DNA from: Tropicimonas sediminicola
GTDB taxonomy: Bacteria; Pseudomonadota; Alphaproteobacteria; Rhodobacterales; Rhodobacteraceae
Assembly: GCF_900188335.1 (NCBI RefSeq)
Contig: NZ_FZOY01000002.1
Location: 558,001-622,000 of the forward strand
Direction of reading: 5' to 3'
Length of the DNA stretch: 64,000 bases
Both the position numbers and the translations under genes were made by a program. The notes under the pieces are model-generated. The model had not been told where the DNA came from. It was given only the letters and a program-made list of their open reading frames with translations, and made no database searches. Below, piece after piece: positions 36,894-45,639 of the stretch (positions are counted from its first letter, which is position 1; every line of letters begins with the position of its first letter).

Positions 36894-37823
36894 TCAGAAC
36901 GCCACCCGGTCGCCGCCCTTGAGCGCCAGCATCTCGCGCGCCTCGTCCGGGCTCGCCACCTCGCACCCCAGGTCCTCGACGATGCGGCGGATCTTGGCGA
37001 CCTGCTGGGCGTTGCTCTCCGCCAGCTCGCCGCGCGAGATGAACAGGCTGTCCTCGAGGCCGACCCGCACGTTCCCGCCCATCTGGCTCGCCGTCGTGGC
37101 GAGCGACATCTGCGCCCCGCCGGCGCCCAGAACCGACCAGCGGTAGTTGTCGCCGAAGAGCCGGTCGGCCGTGCGTTTCATGAAGACGAGGTTGTCCACC
37201 TCGGGGCCGATCCCGCCGAGGATGCCGAAGATGAACTGGATGAAGATCGGCGCCTTGAAGAGCCCGATATCCATGCAGAATTTCAGGTTGTAGAGGTGCC
37301 CGACATCGTAGCATTCGTGCTCGAACTTGATGTCGTGCGGGGCCAGCTGCGTGGCGGCGTTCCGGATGTCCGCGAAGGTGTTGCGGAAGATATAGGTGTC
37401 CGAGTTCTCGATGTAGTCCTTCTCCCAATCGAACTTGAAGCTGTCGTAGCGCTTCGCCAGCGGATGGAAGGAGAAGTTCATCGAGCCCATGTTCATCGAG
37501 CACATCTCGGGCGAAAACCGCAGCGCCGGGGCGATGCGTTCCTCGATCGTGTTCTTGAGGCTACCGCCGGTCGAGATGTTGATCACCGCGTTCGTCGCCT
37601 GCTTGATGCGCGGCAGGAAGTTCGCGAAATCGTCGGGGTTGATCGACACCGCCCCGTTATCGGGATTGCGGGCGTGCAGGTGCAGGACGGAGGCGCCGGC
37701 CTCGGACGCGGCGACCGCCTGGGCGGCAATGTCGTCGGCGGTATAGGGCAGCGCGTCTGACATGGTCGGCGTGTGGATCGCGCCGGTGATTGCGCAGGTG
37801 ATGACGGTTTTCTGGCGTGCCAT
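36894..37823 (-). CDS. BKACE-family beta-keto acid cleavage enzyme (DUF849)
   Basis: The 309-residue protein belongs to the BKACE/DUF849 family, zinc enzymes that react a beta-keto acid with acetyl-CoA to give acetoacetate and a new CoA ester. It starts with VITCAITGAIHTPT; the metal-binding H48-L-H50-A-R52 lies in VLHLHARNPDNG; and the late GGNVRVGLEDSLFISRGELA is typical. It is the last gene of an eleven-gene leftward operon, three bases after livM. Beta-hydroxy oxidising enzymes in the same operon could make its keto-acid substrate. Which keto acid is used cannot be read from the sequence; dehydrocarnitine, keto-aminohexanoate and others are known substrates in the family. Confidence 0.9.
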   Translation of the reverse strand: MARQKTVITCAITGAIHTPTMSDALPYTADDIAAQAVAASEAGASVLHLHARNPDNGAVSINPDDFANFLPRIKQATNAVINISTGGSLKNTIEERIAPALRFSPEMCSMNMGSMNFSFHPLAKRYDSFKFDWEKDYIENSDTYIFRNTFADIRNAATQLAPHDIKFEHECYDVGHLYNLKFCMDIGLFKAPIFIQFIFGILGGIGPEVDNLVFMKRTADRLFGDNYRWSVLGAGGAQMSLATTASQMGGNVRVGLEDSLFISRGELAESNAQQVAKIRRIVEDLGCEVASPDEAREMLALKGGDRVAF

Positions 37824-37826
37824 GGA

Positions 37827-38855
37827 TCAGGCTCCCTTGGATGGCCCGCGGCGTATCACGCGATAGCGTAGCGGGAAGAGTTGCAGGTCGAAGCGGCTGC
37901 GGATCAGGCCCCAGACACCGCGGGGCGCCTTGAGCATCACCACGATCGCGACAAGCCCGAGGACGATGAGGTAGACCGTGCCGAGATCCGCCAGCGTCTC
38001 GCGCAGGGCGAAGAAGATCAGCGTGCCGATGATCGGCCCCTCGACCGTGCCGATGCCGCCGATCACCACGATGAAGATCACGAAGGCTGTCCAGTCGTTG
38101 ACGCTGAAGGCCGCATCGGGCGAGATCCGCAGCTTCTGGAGGAAGATGAGAGCCCCCAGCATCGAGGTGAGCGCGGCGGAAACGATGTAGACCACGAGCT
38201 TGGTCCGCCAGATGTCGATGCCGAGCGAACTGGCGGCGAGTTCGTTGTCCCGGATCGCCGTGAGCGCCAGCCCCCTGCGGGATCGCAGGAAGAAATAGAC
38301 GGCGGCCACCACGAGCACGGCGGCGCCGAGCGCCAGCCAGTAGCTGAGCGCCTCGCGCGTGTCCCGCGCATCCGCGAGGGACTTCACGATGCCCACCGGC
38401 AGGGACGACCCCGAGCCGCCGCCAAGCGCCGAGACCTGCGCGAAGGAGAGCCGGAAGACCTCGGCGATCACCCAGGTCCCGATGGCGAAATAGGCCCCCC
38501 GCAACCGGAAGATCAGCACCGCGACCGGCACCGAGATCAGCGCGCCGAGCACCCCGGCGAGACCGATGGCGGTGAGCGGATGCAGCCCGGCGAACATCGT
38601 CAGCGCAAAGAGCATGTAGCCGCCGAAGCCCACGTAGGCCTGCTGTCCTACCGAAACCAGCCCGGCATAGCCCGCCATCAGGTTCCAGAGGCTGGCCAGC
38701 GCGAGGTAGAGGAACATCTCGCCCATCAGCCGCATGTCGGCACGCCCGGCCCACCAGGGCGCGGCGATCAGAACGACCACGACGATGGCGCCGAGGATCG
38801 CGGCAACGCGCGCGGCGTTCGAGGAGCGGGTGACCTGGTATTCCTGATTGCTCAT
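37827..38855 (-). CDS. livM: Liv-type ABC transporter permease (LivM)
   Basis: The 342-residue membrane protein has the LivM pattern: LYLALASLWNLMAGYAGLVSVGQQAYVGFGGY, RLRGAYFAIGTWVIAEVFRL, LALTAIRDNELAASSLGIDIWRTKL and IGGIGTVEGPIIGTLIFF. It works with LivH to import a branched-chain amino acid-like or organic acid substrate. It overlaps the livH stop by four bases (ATGA, 38852-38855). The substrate is set by the binding protein encoded at 41194-42474 and is probably the compound degraded by this operon. Confidence 0.94.
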   Translation of the reverse strand: MSNQEYQVTRSSNAARVAAILGAIVVVVLIAAPWWAGRADMRLMGEMFLYLALASLWNLMAGYAGLVSVGQQAYVGFGGYMLFALTMFAGLHPLTAIGLAGVLGALISVPVAVLIFRLRGAYFAIGTWVIAEVFRLSFAQVSALGGGSGSSLPVGIVKSLADARDTREALSYWLALGAAVLVVAAVYFFLRSRRGLALTAIRDNELAASSLGIDIWRTKLVVYIVSAALTSMLGALIFLQKLRISPDAAFSVNDWTAFVIFIVVIGGIGTVEGPIIGTLIFFALRETLADLGTVYLIVLGLVAIVVMLKAPRGVWGLIRSRFDLQLFPLRYRVIRRGPSKGA

Positions 38856-39715
38856 GCCGCGATCCTCGGGAAGAGGCCGTTCGGGCGAACCGCCAGGATG
38901 AACAGGAAGGCCAGATGCCCGGCAAGGAGCTGCCAGCCCGGATCGATCTTTGCGCCGACGGTCTGGGCCACCCCCAGGATGACCCCTCCGGCCAGCGTGC
39001 CCCAGAGATTGCCGAGCCCGCCGATGATCACCGCCTCGAAGGCAAAGATCAGCCGGCCGCCGCCGATCGACGGGTCAAAGCTGGTCCGGATACCGAGCAG
39101 GATGCCGGCAATACCCGTGACCACCAGCGCAAGCGCCATCGCAAGGCCAAAGACGTGGCGCCGGTTGAGCCCCATGAGCTGCGCGATGTCCTGGTTGTCG
39201 GAGACGGCCCGGAACGCCCGTCCGAGGGAGGTATGATAAAAGGTCCACTGCAGCGCCCAGATCACCGCGACCGCGACCGCAAAGGTCAGAACCGGCAGGA
39301 TACCCAGCGACAGCCCACCTACGGACAGGCTGGCCGTTTCAAGGGCGCCGGCGTCGAGTTTCTGCGGATCGGCGGAATAGACCTCGAGCAAGCCGTTCTG
39401 GATGATCACGCTCAGCCCGAAGGTGACCAGCAGCGGCGGCAGCAGGTCGTCGCCGAGCGTCTGGTTCAGCAGGCCGCGCTGCAGCGCGTAGCCGATCGCC
39501 CCCATCGCCGGAACCACGACCACGAGCGCCAGCAGCGGGTGCAGCCCGGTCGCGGCGGTGACGGTGAGCCCGAGATAGGCCGCCAGCACGATCAGGTCCC
39601 CATGCGCGATGTTTACCAGACGCATGACGCCGAAGATCAGCGACAGCCCGGCGGCAAACAGGGCGTAAAGCCCGCCAAGCAGGGCGCCCTGCACGATTGC
39701 GTTCAACCATTCCAT
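38852..39715 (-). CDS. livH: Liv-type ABC transporter permease (LivH)
   Basis: The 287-residue permease begins MEWLNAIVQGALLGGLYALFA and has the LivH signatures GLSLIFGVMRLVNIAHGDLIVLAAYLG and AFRAVSDNQDIAQLMGLN, with a late VIIGGLGNLWGTLAGGVILG. I use the ATG at 39715, which gives the standard N-terminus; the frame is open further up over livF without family sequence. It pairs with LivM downstream, whose start overlaps its stop. Confidence 0.94.
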   Translation of the reverse strand: MEWLNAIVQGALLGGLYALFAAGLSLIFGVMRLVNIAHGDLIVLAAYLGLTVTAATGLHPLLALVVVVPAMGAIGYALQRGLLNQTLGDDLLPPLLVTFGLSVIIQNGLLEVYSADPQKLDAGALETASLSVGGLSLGILPVLTFAVAVAVIWALQWTFYHTSLGRAFRAVSDNQDIAQLMGLNRRHVFGLAMALALVVTGIAGILLGIRTSFDPSIGGGRLIFAFEAVIIGGLGNLWGTLAGGVILGVAQTVGAKIDPGWQLLAGHLAFLFILAVRPNGLFPRIAA

Positions 39716-39716
39716 G

Positions 39717-40424
39717 TCATTGGATCCCGAAATAGGCGCGGGAGATTTCCTCGCGGGAGATTGTGGCGGACGCCCCTTCAAGCGAGACGCGCCCTTCCTG
39801 CAGGCAGTAGACCCGGCTGGAGACCGACAGCGCCTTGGTGATGTCCTGCTCCACGATGACCGCGCTCATGCCCTCGCCGATGATGCCGGGCAGCGCGTCA
39901 TAGATGTCCTTGATCACGATCGGGGCGAGCCCGAGGCTGATCTCGTCGAACAGGATGATGTCCGGGTTGGACATCAGCGCCCGGCCGATGGCGACCATCT
40001 GCTGCTGTCCGCCGGACAACGAGGTCGAGGGCACCGCGCGGCGATCCTTGAGGATCGGGAACAGCGCGAAGACCTTCTCGAGGCTCCACGGCCCCCGCCG
40101 CCCCATCTGGCCGCCGATGACTAGGTTTTCTTCCACCGAGAGCGAGGGGAAAAGCTGGCGGCCCTCCGGCACCATGGCCAGGCCGAGGCGCGCGACCTGG
40201 TCCGCGCGCATCCCGCCGATATCGACGCCGCGATAGAGGATCTGCCCCGGCCCGTTGGCGATCAGCCCGGTGATCGAGCGCATCAGGGTGGTCTTGCCGG
40301 CCCCGTTGGCGCCGATGATGGCGAGGACCTCGCCGGTGTCGACATGCATGTCGACACCGTAGAGCGCCTGGAAATCCTGGTAATGGGCGTCGAGCCCCTG
40401 CATCCGGAGAATGTCGTCAGGCAT
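39717..40424 (-). CDS. livF: Liv-type ABC transporter ATP-binding protein (LivF)
   Basis: The 235-residue ATPase has Walker A GANGAGKTT, signature LSGGQQQMVAIGRAL and Walker B IILFDEISLGL, with the LivF-type GPGQILYRG and MVPEGRQLFPSLSVEENL. The ATG at 40424 overlaps the end of livG by eight bases (40417-40424), and its stop is one base before the livH start. LivF and LivG form the cytoplasmic motor of the importer. Confidence 0.95.
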   Translation of the reverse strand: MPDDILRMQGLDAHYQDFQALYGVDMHVDTGEVLAIIGANGAGKTTLMRSITGLIANGPGQILYRGVDIGGMRADQVARLGLAMVPEGRQLFPSLSVEENLVIGGQMGRRGPWSLEKVFALFPILKDRRAVPSTSLSGGQQQMVAIGRALMSNPDIILFDEISLGLAPIVIKDIYDALPGIIGEGMSAVIVEQDITKALSVSSRVYCLQEGRVSLEGASATISREEISRAYFGIQ

Positions 40425-41145
40425 CGGCTTCGATCCCCAGGTAGATTTCCTTGACCTCGGGGCTGTCCATGATCGCATGCGGCTCGCCCTCCGCGATCAG
40501 CCGCCCGAAATCGATCACGATCAGCCGGTCGACGACCTCAAGAAGCGCATGCACCACGTGCTCGATCCAGATGATCGTGACGCCGACGGCATGGATGTCC
40601 TTGATCGTGCGGATCAGGGACACGCATTCGGCTTCGGTCAGTCCGCCGGCGATCTCGTCGAGCAGCAGCAGCTTCGGCTTCGCACAGAGCGCACGGGTCA
40701 GTTCCAGCCGCTTCCGCTCCAGCAGCGTGAGCGACCCGGCGGTGGTGTTCGCCTTGGCCAGCAGCCCGGTCTGCTCGAGCACCTCGATGCAGAAGCGCTC
40801 CGCCGCGTGCTCCCTAAGGCCGGCCGCCTGGGTGGCGGCGACCATCGCATTTTCGAACACGGTCATGTGGCTGAACGGCTGGGGCACCTGGAAGGAGCGC
40901 GCGATGCCGGCATGACAGCGCCGGGCCGCGTTGTGCGATGTCACGTCGTTGCCTGCAAAGATCACCCGGCCGCTGTTCGGCGCAAGTGTCCCGGTGATCA
41001 GGTTGAACATCGAGGTCTTGCCGGCGCCATTCGGGCCGATCACGCCGAGAGCCTCGCCCTCGGCCACCTCGTAGCTCAGGTCATCGGCGACCTTGACCGC
41101 GCCGAATGCCTTGCAGACGGCGTCGAGTTTCAGAATTGTCGTCAT
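40417..41145 (-). CDS. livG: Liv-type ABC transporter ATP-binding protein (LivG)
   Basis: The 242-residue ATPase has Walker [10 protein letters not shown], the LivG-type [20 protein letters not shown], a somewhat degenerate signature ([15 protein letters not shown] in place of the classical LSGGQ) and Walker [12 protein letters not shown]. The weak signature is common in LivG. It follows the substrate-binding protein gene by 48 bases that contain a strong hairpin, so it may be expressed at a lower level than that gene. Confidence 0.94.
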   Translation of the reverse strand: MTTILKLDAVCKAFGAVKVADDLSYEVAEGEALGVIGPNGAGKTSMFNLITGTLAPNSGRVIFAGNDVTSHNAARRCHAGIARSFQVPQPFSHMTVFENAMVAATQAAGLREHAAERFCIEVLEQTGLLAKANTTAGSLTLLERKRLELTRALCAKPKLLLLDEIAGGLTEAECVSLIRTIKDIHAVGVTIIWIEHVVHALLEVVDRLIVIDFGRLIAEGEPHAIMDSPEVKEIYLGIEADA

Positions 41146-41164
41146 CCGGTCCTCGGGGGAATTC

Positions 41165-41186
41165 GGGCGACCGTCTCCGGTCGCCC
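41165..41186 (-). terminator. GAGA-tetraloop hairpin between the binding-protein gene and livG
   Basis: GGGCGACCG (41165-41173) pairs with CGGTCGCCC (41178-41186); on the message strand the four-base loop reads GAGA, a GNRA tetraloop. No U-run follows. In ABC operons such hairpins after the binding-protein gene usually protect its message or cause partial termination, giving excess binding protein; I infer that here. Confidence 0.6.
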
Positions 41187-41193
41187 CGTTGGG

Positions 41194-42474
41194 TCAGCCG
41201 AGAAGCTTCATCTCGCCGGTGGTCGGGATGTCAGGCGCGTTCGAATTCGCGACGATCTTGAGCTCCATCGCGTCGCCGTCCTTCTGCCACTGGCCGGCAA
41301 CCAGCGGCGTCTTGGTGACGTTGTTGATCGGCCCGTTGGCCCAGTTCACCGGCCCCACGATCGTTTCGAGGTTGGTGGCCGCGATGGTCTCGACGATCGC
41401 CGCGGGATCCTCGAGGTCCTCGGCGCGCCGGATCACGTCGGCCACGACCTCGAAGAGCGCGTGCTTGAAGCCGATCGGCTGGGTCCAGGGACGGCCCGAC
41501 GCCGCGGAATATCCCTCGGCCAGGTCTTTCGCGGAGGCTCCGGTGAGCGACGAGGAGAAGGGATGGTTTGGCGACCACCAGACCTCGGAGCTGAGGCCTT
41601 CGCCCCGCTCCCCCAGGCTCTCGATCACCGACGGGAAGAGCAGAGCCTTGCCGATGGTGACGATCCTGGGCGCGAAACCCTGCTGCGCCGACTGCGACCA
41701 GAAGGTCGCGAAGTCGGGCGGTATCATGTTGCCGGTGACAATCTCGCATCCCGCCTCCTTGAAGGCGGCGATCTGGTTGGAGAAATCGTCCGACAGCGGC
41801 TGGTAGCGGCCGGGATCGACAAGGCTGTAGCCAGCCGCGGCGAGCGGCTTGGGCAGCCCGTTCTCCGCGTCGCCCCAGGCATTGCCATCGGCGTCGTTGG
41901 GGAAGAGGCCGCCGACCGACTTCGCGACATCGACCTGCCCCCACATGTCGAGGAAGGCCGCGATCACGTCCTCCAGCCCCCAGAAGAAGTGGTAGGTATT
42001 CATGAAGCCTTCGCCGGGCACGCCGTTGCGGCCGAAGAAGTAGGGCTGCCAGGGGCAGTCCGTGGTGATGCAGGGAACCTCGTTGATCTCGGCCTGGTCG
42101 GAGACCGGGTTCACCGTCTCCGGCGTCGAGGCGGCGACGATGATGTCGACCTCGTCGCCGAGGATCAGGTCCGCGGCCACCTCGGCGGCGCGGTTGGGGT
42201 TGGACTGGCTGTCCTTCGAGATGATCTCGACGCTCCAGGTCTTGCCGTTGTTCTCCAGCCCGGCCGAGAAGGTCTGCTGGATGGCCTCCAGAACGTAGTC
42301 GTCCGCCTCGGCAAAGGCCGCGAGCGGGCCGGTGCGCGGGCTCACGTGCCCGACCCTGAGCACCGGATTGGCCGCATAGGCGCGGGTACTGCGCAGGATG
42401 GCCGGCGCCGCCAGCGTGGCGGTCGCCCCCAGCAGGAAGCCCCTGCGGTTCGGCGTCTTGAATTGCTTGGTCAT
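41194..42474 (-). CDS. Liv-type ABC transporter substrate-binding protein
   Basis: The 426-residue periplasmic protein has a twin-arginine type signal (NRRGFLLGATATLAAPAIL), then the type I binding-protein fold seen in LivK/amide-binding proteins: VLRVGHVSPRTGPLAAFAEAD, DLILGDEVDIIVAASTPETV, DQAEINEVPCITTDCPW and a C-terminal KHALFEVVADVIRRAEDLED. Export in folded form by Tat is unusual but not rare for this group. The ligand is unknown; Cys in TTDCPW and several Trp suggest an aromatic or cyclic compound, but that is speculation. It lies between the catabolic genes and livG. Confidence 0.9.
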   Translation of the reverse strand: MTKQFKTPNRRGFLLGATATLAAPAILRSTRAYAANPVLRVGHVSPRTGPLAAFAEADDYVLEAIQQTFSAGLENNGKTWSVEIISKDSQSNPNRAAEVAADLILGDEVDIIVAASTPETVNPVSDQAEINEVPCITTDCPWQPYFFGRNGVPGEGFMNTYHFFWGLEDVIAAFLDMWGQVDVAKSVGGLFPNDADGNAWGDAENGLPKPLAAAGYSLVDPGRYQPLSDDFSNQIAAFKEAGCEIVTGNMIPPDFATFWSQSAQQGFAPRIVTIGKALLFPSVIESLGERGEGLSSEVWWSPNHPFSSSLTGASAKDLAEGYSAASGRPWTQPIGFKHALFEVVADVIRRAEDLEDPAAIVETIAATNLETIVGPVNWANGPINNVTKTPLVAGQWQKDGDAMELKIVANSNAPDIPTTGEMKLLG

Positions 42475-42510
42475 GTGTCCTCCCTTTCCCGGCTTTCTGC
42501 CGGCTTCGCC

Positions 42511-43440
42511 TCAGGTCTCGAGTATGCCTTCGAGCTTGCGCAGGTGGCTGGCCACGCGGGCGCGCACCGCCTCGGCCTCCGCCTCCGTCCACGTCCGGAA
42601 CCCCTCGCCGGATTTCATGCCCAGCCGCCCCGTCTCGACGAGCGAGCGCAGGTAGGGCGATGGCCCCCTGCGGGTCTCGAGGTCGGCCAGAACGTTCTCG
42701 TGGATGTCGAGCGTCAGGTCGGTGCCGACGAGATCGGCATTTTCCAGCGGCCCGAGAACCGCAAGCCGACGCCCGAAGCTCGCCTTGATGACCGTATCCA
42801 CCGCCTCCGCATCGCAGATCCCGTTCTCCACCAGGCTCACCGCCTCGCGCCAGAGCGCGTGCTGAAGCCGGTTGCCGATGAAGCCGGGCACGTCCTTTTC
42901 GACCATCACCGGCGTCTTGCCGGCATCCGCAAGCAGGTCGACCATCCGCTGCGCGACCTCCGGATCGGTCCAGGCGGTCTTGATGACTTCGACCAGCGGG
43001 ATCATGTGCGGCGGGTTCCACCAGTGTGTCCCGAGCGCCCGCGCCTTCAGGCGCAGGCCCGACATGATCTCGGTGATCGGCATGACCGAGGTGTTGGAGG
43101 CGAGGATGCAGGTCTCGGGCGCATGCGCCTCGACCTCGGCAAAGATCGCCTGCTTGAGGGCCATCTTCTCCGGCGCGGCTTCAAAGACGACGTCCGCCCG
43201 CCGGACCGCCGCGGCGGTGCTGTCGAAAATCTCCACCATCTTCAGGGCGCGGGTGATCTCCGTCTCGGAGATCCCCATCGCTCCCATGCTCTGGCGAATG
43301 CGGGCGGCGACGCCGTCGCGCGCCTCCTTCATCGGATCGGTGATGGCCACGTAGTGCCCGGCCCGCGCCAGGGTCAGGGCGATCCCGTGCCCCATGAGCC
43401 CCGCGCCGATCACCGCCATCTGCTGTTTCTTCGCGACCAT
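42511..43440 (-). CDS. 3-hydroxyacyl-CoA dehydrogenase family protein (probable beta-hydroxyacid dehydrogenase)
   Basis: The 309-residue NAD-dependent enzyme has a Rossmann domain with GAGLMGHG (12-18), VVFEAAPEKMALKQAIFAE and ILASNTSVMPITEI. THWWNPPHMIPLVEVI follows, where acyl-CoA enzymes usually have HFFNP; the WWNPPH form is common in relatives that oxidise free hydroxy acids such as carnitine or L-gulonate. The C-terminal helical domain has VPGFIGNRLQHALWREA. It lies three bases after the SDR gene. It would make a beta-keto acid, the substrate class of the BKACE enzyme encoded at the end of the operon. Confidence 0.85.
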   Translation of the reverse strand: MVAKKQQMAVIGAGLMGHGIALTLARAGHYVAITDPMKEARDGVAARIRQSMGAMGISETEITRALKMVEIFDSTAAAVRRADVVFEAAPEKMALKQAIFAEVEAHAPETCILASNTSVMPITEIMSGLRLKARALGTHWWNPPHMIPLVEVIKTAWTDPEVAQRMVDLLADAGKTPVMVEKDVPGFIGNRLQHALWREAVSLVENGICDAEAVDTVIKASFGRRLAVLGPLENADLVGTDLTLDIHENVLADLETRRGPSPYLRSLVETGRLGMKSGEGFRTWTEAEAEAVRARVASHLRKLEGILET

Positions 43441-43443
43441 GGT

Positions 43444-44238
43444 TCAACCCGCCGTGTAGCCGCCGTCGGCATAGAGGATATGCCCGGTGTAGAAATCCGA
43501 CGCCTTGCTCGACAGGAAGAGCAGCGGTCCGGCGAGGTCCTCGGGCTCACCGAGCCGCCCCACGGGAACGCGTGCGAGAAAGCCGGTGCGGACCTTTTTC
43601 GCCTCTTCGGTGTCCTCGAACATCCAGGCGGTCAGCGGGGAGCGGAAGACCGTCGGTGCGATGGCGTTCACCGTGACGCCGGCCGCGCCCAGTTCGCAGC
43701 CAAGGGCCTTGGTGATCCCGTCGACCGCAGACTTGGAGGCGCAATAGGCCGTGTATCCCGCCGGATGGCCGAGAAGGCCGCGGGCCGAGGACACGAGCAC
43801 GATCTTGCCGTTGCCCTGCTCCTTCATCCGCCGTGCGGCGGCACGCGCCATCAGCCAGCTTTGCGTGACATTGGCATCCATGACCGAGGTGAAGGTCACG
43901 GGTTCCATGTCGGTGACGAGCGCCACCTTGTTCATGCCCGAGGCCACGACGAGGACATCGAGCGCGCCGAAGGCCTCGACCGTCTGGGCGACCAGCCCTT
44001 CGCAGGTCTCCTCGTCGGTCGGGCGCGCGTTGACGGCCAGCACCTCCGCGCCCATTCCGCGGCATTCCTCGGAGATCTCGTCCAGAGCCCCCTGGTTGCC
44101 GGCGACAAGCACCAGCCGGCATCCGGCGCCCGCAAGCACGCGTGACGCGACCATCCCGAAGGCGCCCGACGCCCCGGTGATCAGAGCGACCTTGTTCTTT
44201 ACATCGAACATGGAAAGGGGGTTCGCCATAACATTCAT
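43444..44238 (-). CDS. SDR-family oxidoreductase
   Basis: The 264-residue protein is a classical short-chain dehydrogenase: TGASGAFG (21-28) binds the cofactor, catalytic residues are Ser in VLVSSARG and the YCASK motif, and ITKALGCELGAAGVTVNAIAPT and GHILYADGGYTAG complete the pattern. It is one of two oxidoreductases in this operon and may oxidise a ring or side-chain hydroxyl. The start has a GGAGG site that overlaps the end of the cupin gene. The substrate is unknown. Confidence 0.92.
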   Translation of the reverse strand: MNVMANPLSMFDVKNKVALITGASGAFGMVASRVLAGAGCRLVLVAGNQGALDEISEECRGMGAEVLAVNARPTDEETCEGLVAQTVEAFGALDVLVVASGMNKVALVTDMEPVTFTSVMDANVTQSWLMARAAARRMKEQGNGKIVLVSSARGLLGHPAGYTAYCASKSAVDGITKALGCELGAAGVTVNAIAPTVFRSPLTAWMFEDTEEAKKVRTGFLARVPVGRLGEPEDLAGPLLFLSSKASDFYTGHILYADGGYTAG

Positions 44239-44241
44239 GTC

Positions 44242-44598
44242 TCAGGCCTCCTGTGCCGGCGGCGCCGGATAGGGAATGACAACCAGCATGGTGCAGGTCA
44301 GGTTCGAGCGGTTCACCAGCGTGCGGACCTCGTTCGGCGCGATGGTGCAGCTGTCGTACTTGCCGAGCACCGTTTCCTGCCCGTCGATGACCACGGTCAT
44401 CTGCCCCTCCAGCACGACGTAGACCTTCTCGAACGGCGTCGAATCCGGCCCCGCGCCGCCGCCGGGGAGGAACTGGCTGAGCCCGACCCACTGGTTGGTA
44501 GGCCCGCCCTCCTCGAAGCCCTGCAGCCGCAGGCCGTGGCAGGCGAAATGGTTGGGTGCATCATAGGATTGAGCGTCTTTGAACGGTTTTACATGCAT
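44242..44598 (-). CDS. cupin-domain protein
   Basis: The 118-residue protein is a single small beta-barrel cupin: SQFLPGGGAGPDSTPFEKVYVVLEG is the first cupin motif and LGKYDSCTIAPNEVRTLVN the second. The first motif lacks the usual HxH, so metal binding is doubtful, and the protein may act as a binding protein, isomerase or sensor rather than a dioxygenase. It is close-packed between the SDR and the metallo-hydrolase genes (three bases on each side), so its expression is tied to the pathway. Confidence 0.85.
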   Translation of the reverse strand: MHVKPFKDAQSYDAPNHFACHGLRLQGFEEGGPTNQWVGLSQFLPGGGAGPDSTPFEKVYVVLEGQMTVVIDGQETVLGKYDSCTIAPNEVRTLVNRSNLTCTMLVVIPYPAPPAQEA

Positions 44599-44601
44599 GG
44601 T

Positions 44602-45567
44602 TCAGTTTCCTTCGCGAGGGTCGATGACCTCGACCGCGTCGCCGATGACGAACTGCATCAGATCCACTCCGTCGATCATCGGACCGTCGTAGCCGGCTTT
44701 AGCCTCCGCCATGACATCTTCCGCATCCGGCCGGCCAGGTCCCTGGCCGAGGAACACGAAATGGGTGAAGGCGGCCATCTTCGGCTGGGTTCGCGTGAAT
44801 ATCTCGGCGGCCTCGGTGGGGTTGGTGTGATGACCCATGATCACCTTGATCGGCGGCCGTTCCGCGATCTTGGGGTCGGCCATGGCAACTTCGTGGATGA
44901 GCAGGTCGACGCCGGTGGCGTGCTTGACGACGTTTTCGTTCGGCTTGGTGTCGCCGCTGATGACGACCGAGCGACCGTCGTAATCGATCCGATAACCGTA
45001 GGACGGATTGAGGTGTTCACCGTGAAAGTTGGCAAAGGCGGTCACGGCAACGCCATTCTCCTCGAACACCGACCCGTCTTGGTCGAACTCGGTCACGTCC
45101 CACTCGACGCCTTTCGGATCCAACCCGGCATCGGCAATGCGAATGCGGTGATCCTCGGCATAGGCGAGCGTCAGCCCGTCGGTCAGCTGCCTGGTGCCTA
45201 CCGGGCCGGTGATGGTGCGCGGCTCCACGCGGCGGCCCTGCGGCGGCAGCCAGGGGGTCAGCCAGAGATCCGGCAGACCGATGGTGTGGTCGGAGTGGAA
45301 ATGCGTCAGGAAGATGTGGTCGATCTCAGCCGGCACGATGCCCAGCTGGTCGATCCGCTGCATGGCGCCCCGGCCCGCGTCGAACACGAGGTTGAGCCCG
45401 CCCGCCTGGACCAGAGTGCTGCTCCCGAAACGGTCAATTCGCGGATCGGGAACCCCGGTTCCCAGAAGGGTCACCACGAAATCGGGCTTTGCATCCTGCG
45501 CCGCCGCCGATGCGCCGATCAGGCTGGCGAGCAGCGTCGCCACAAGGGTGGTCGACTTGTACTCCAT
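44602..45567 (-). CDS. exported metallo-beta-lactamase-fold hydrolase
   Basis: The 321-residue protein has a signal peptide (TTLVATLLASLIGASAAA) and the MBL motif H89-F-H91-S-D93-H94 within LTHFHSDHTIGLPDLW, a further YRIDYDGRSVVISGDTKPNEN with the metal Asp, and VIMGHHTNPTEAAEIF. The pattern resembles arylsulfatase/RNase Z-like (ElaC-type) hydrolases that are secreted. I use the ATG at 45567, which has the AAGGAGGAG site; an upstream frame start at 45588 does not. It would act in the periplasm, possibly on an ester or lactone before uptake. Confidence 0.87.
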   Translation of the reverse strand: MEYKSTTLVATLLASLIGASAAAQDAKPDFVVTLLGTGVPDPRIDRFGSSTLVQAGGLNLVFDAGRGAMQRIDQLGIVPAEIDHIFLTHFHSDHTIGLPDLWLTPWLPPQGRRVEPRTITGPVGTRQLTDGLTLAYAEDHRIRIADAGLDPKGVEWDVTEFDQDGSVFEENGVAVTAFANFHGEHLNPSYGYRIDYDGRSVVISGDTKPNENVVKHATGVDLLIHEVAMADPKIAERPPIKVIMGHHTNPTEAAEIFTRTQPKMAAFTHFVFLGQGPGRPDAEDVMAEAKAGYDGPMIDGVDLMQFVIGDAVEVIDPREGN

Positions 45568-45604
45568 GATGCCTCTCCTCCTTGGCACATGTCGCGGTGA
45601 AAGG

Positions 45605-45626
45605 GGCCGCCGGTCTCCCGGCGGCC
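45605..45626 (-). terminator. GAGA-tetraloop hairpin between the cyclase and metallo-hydrolase genes
   Basis: GGCCGCCGG (45605-45613) pairs with CCGGCGGCC (45618-45626); on the message strand the loop reads GAGA, as in the hairpin at 41165-41186 of the same operon. There is no U-run. Probably protects or partly ends the cyclase message. Confidence 0.55.
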
Positions 45627-45639
45627 AGTCGGGGAGTAT

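Noticed and set aside
36894-43440. Carnitine degradation as function of the dehydrogenase-BKACE pair
   Set aside because: Carnitine pathways pair these enzymes with a betainyl-CoA thioesterase and betaine-type transport; neither is present, while a cyclase, an MBL hydrolase, a cupin and an SDR are. It is kept only as a family analogy.
40411-44145. Very long open frame on the + strand across the liv and dehydrogenase genes
   Set aside because: It is antisense to five well-supported genes, is rich in Arg, His and Gly with no domain, and is the usual by-product of high third-position GC. Similar antisense frames over glgP, glgB, glgX and pflB were rejected for the same reason.
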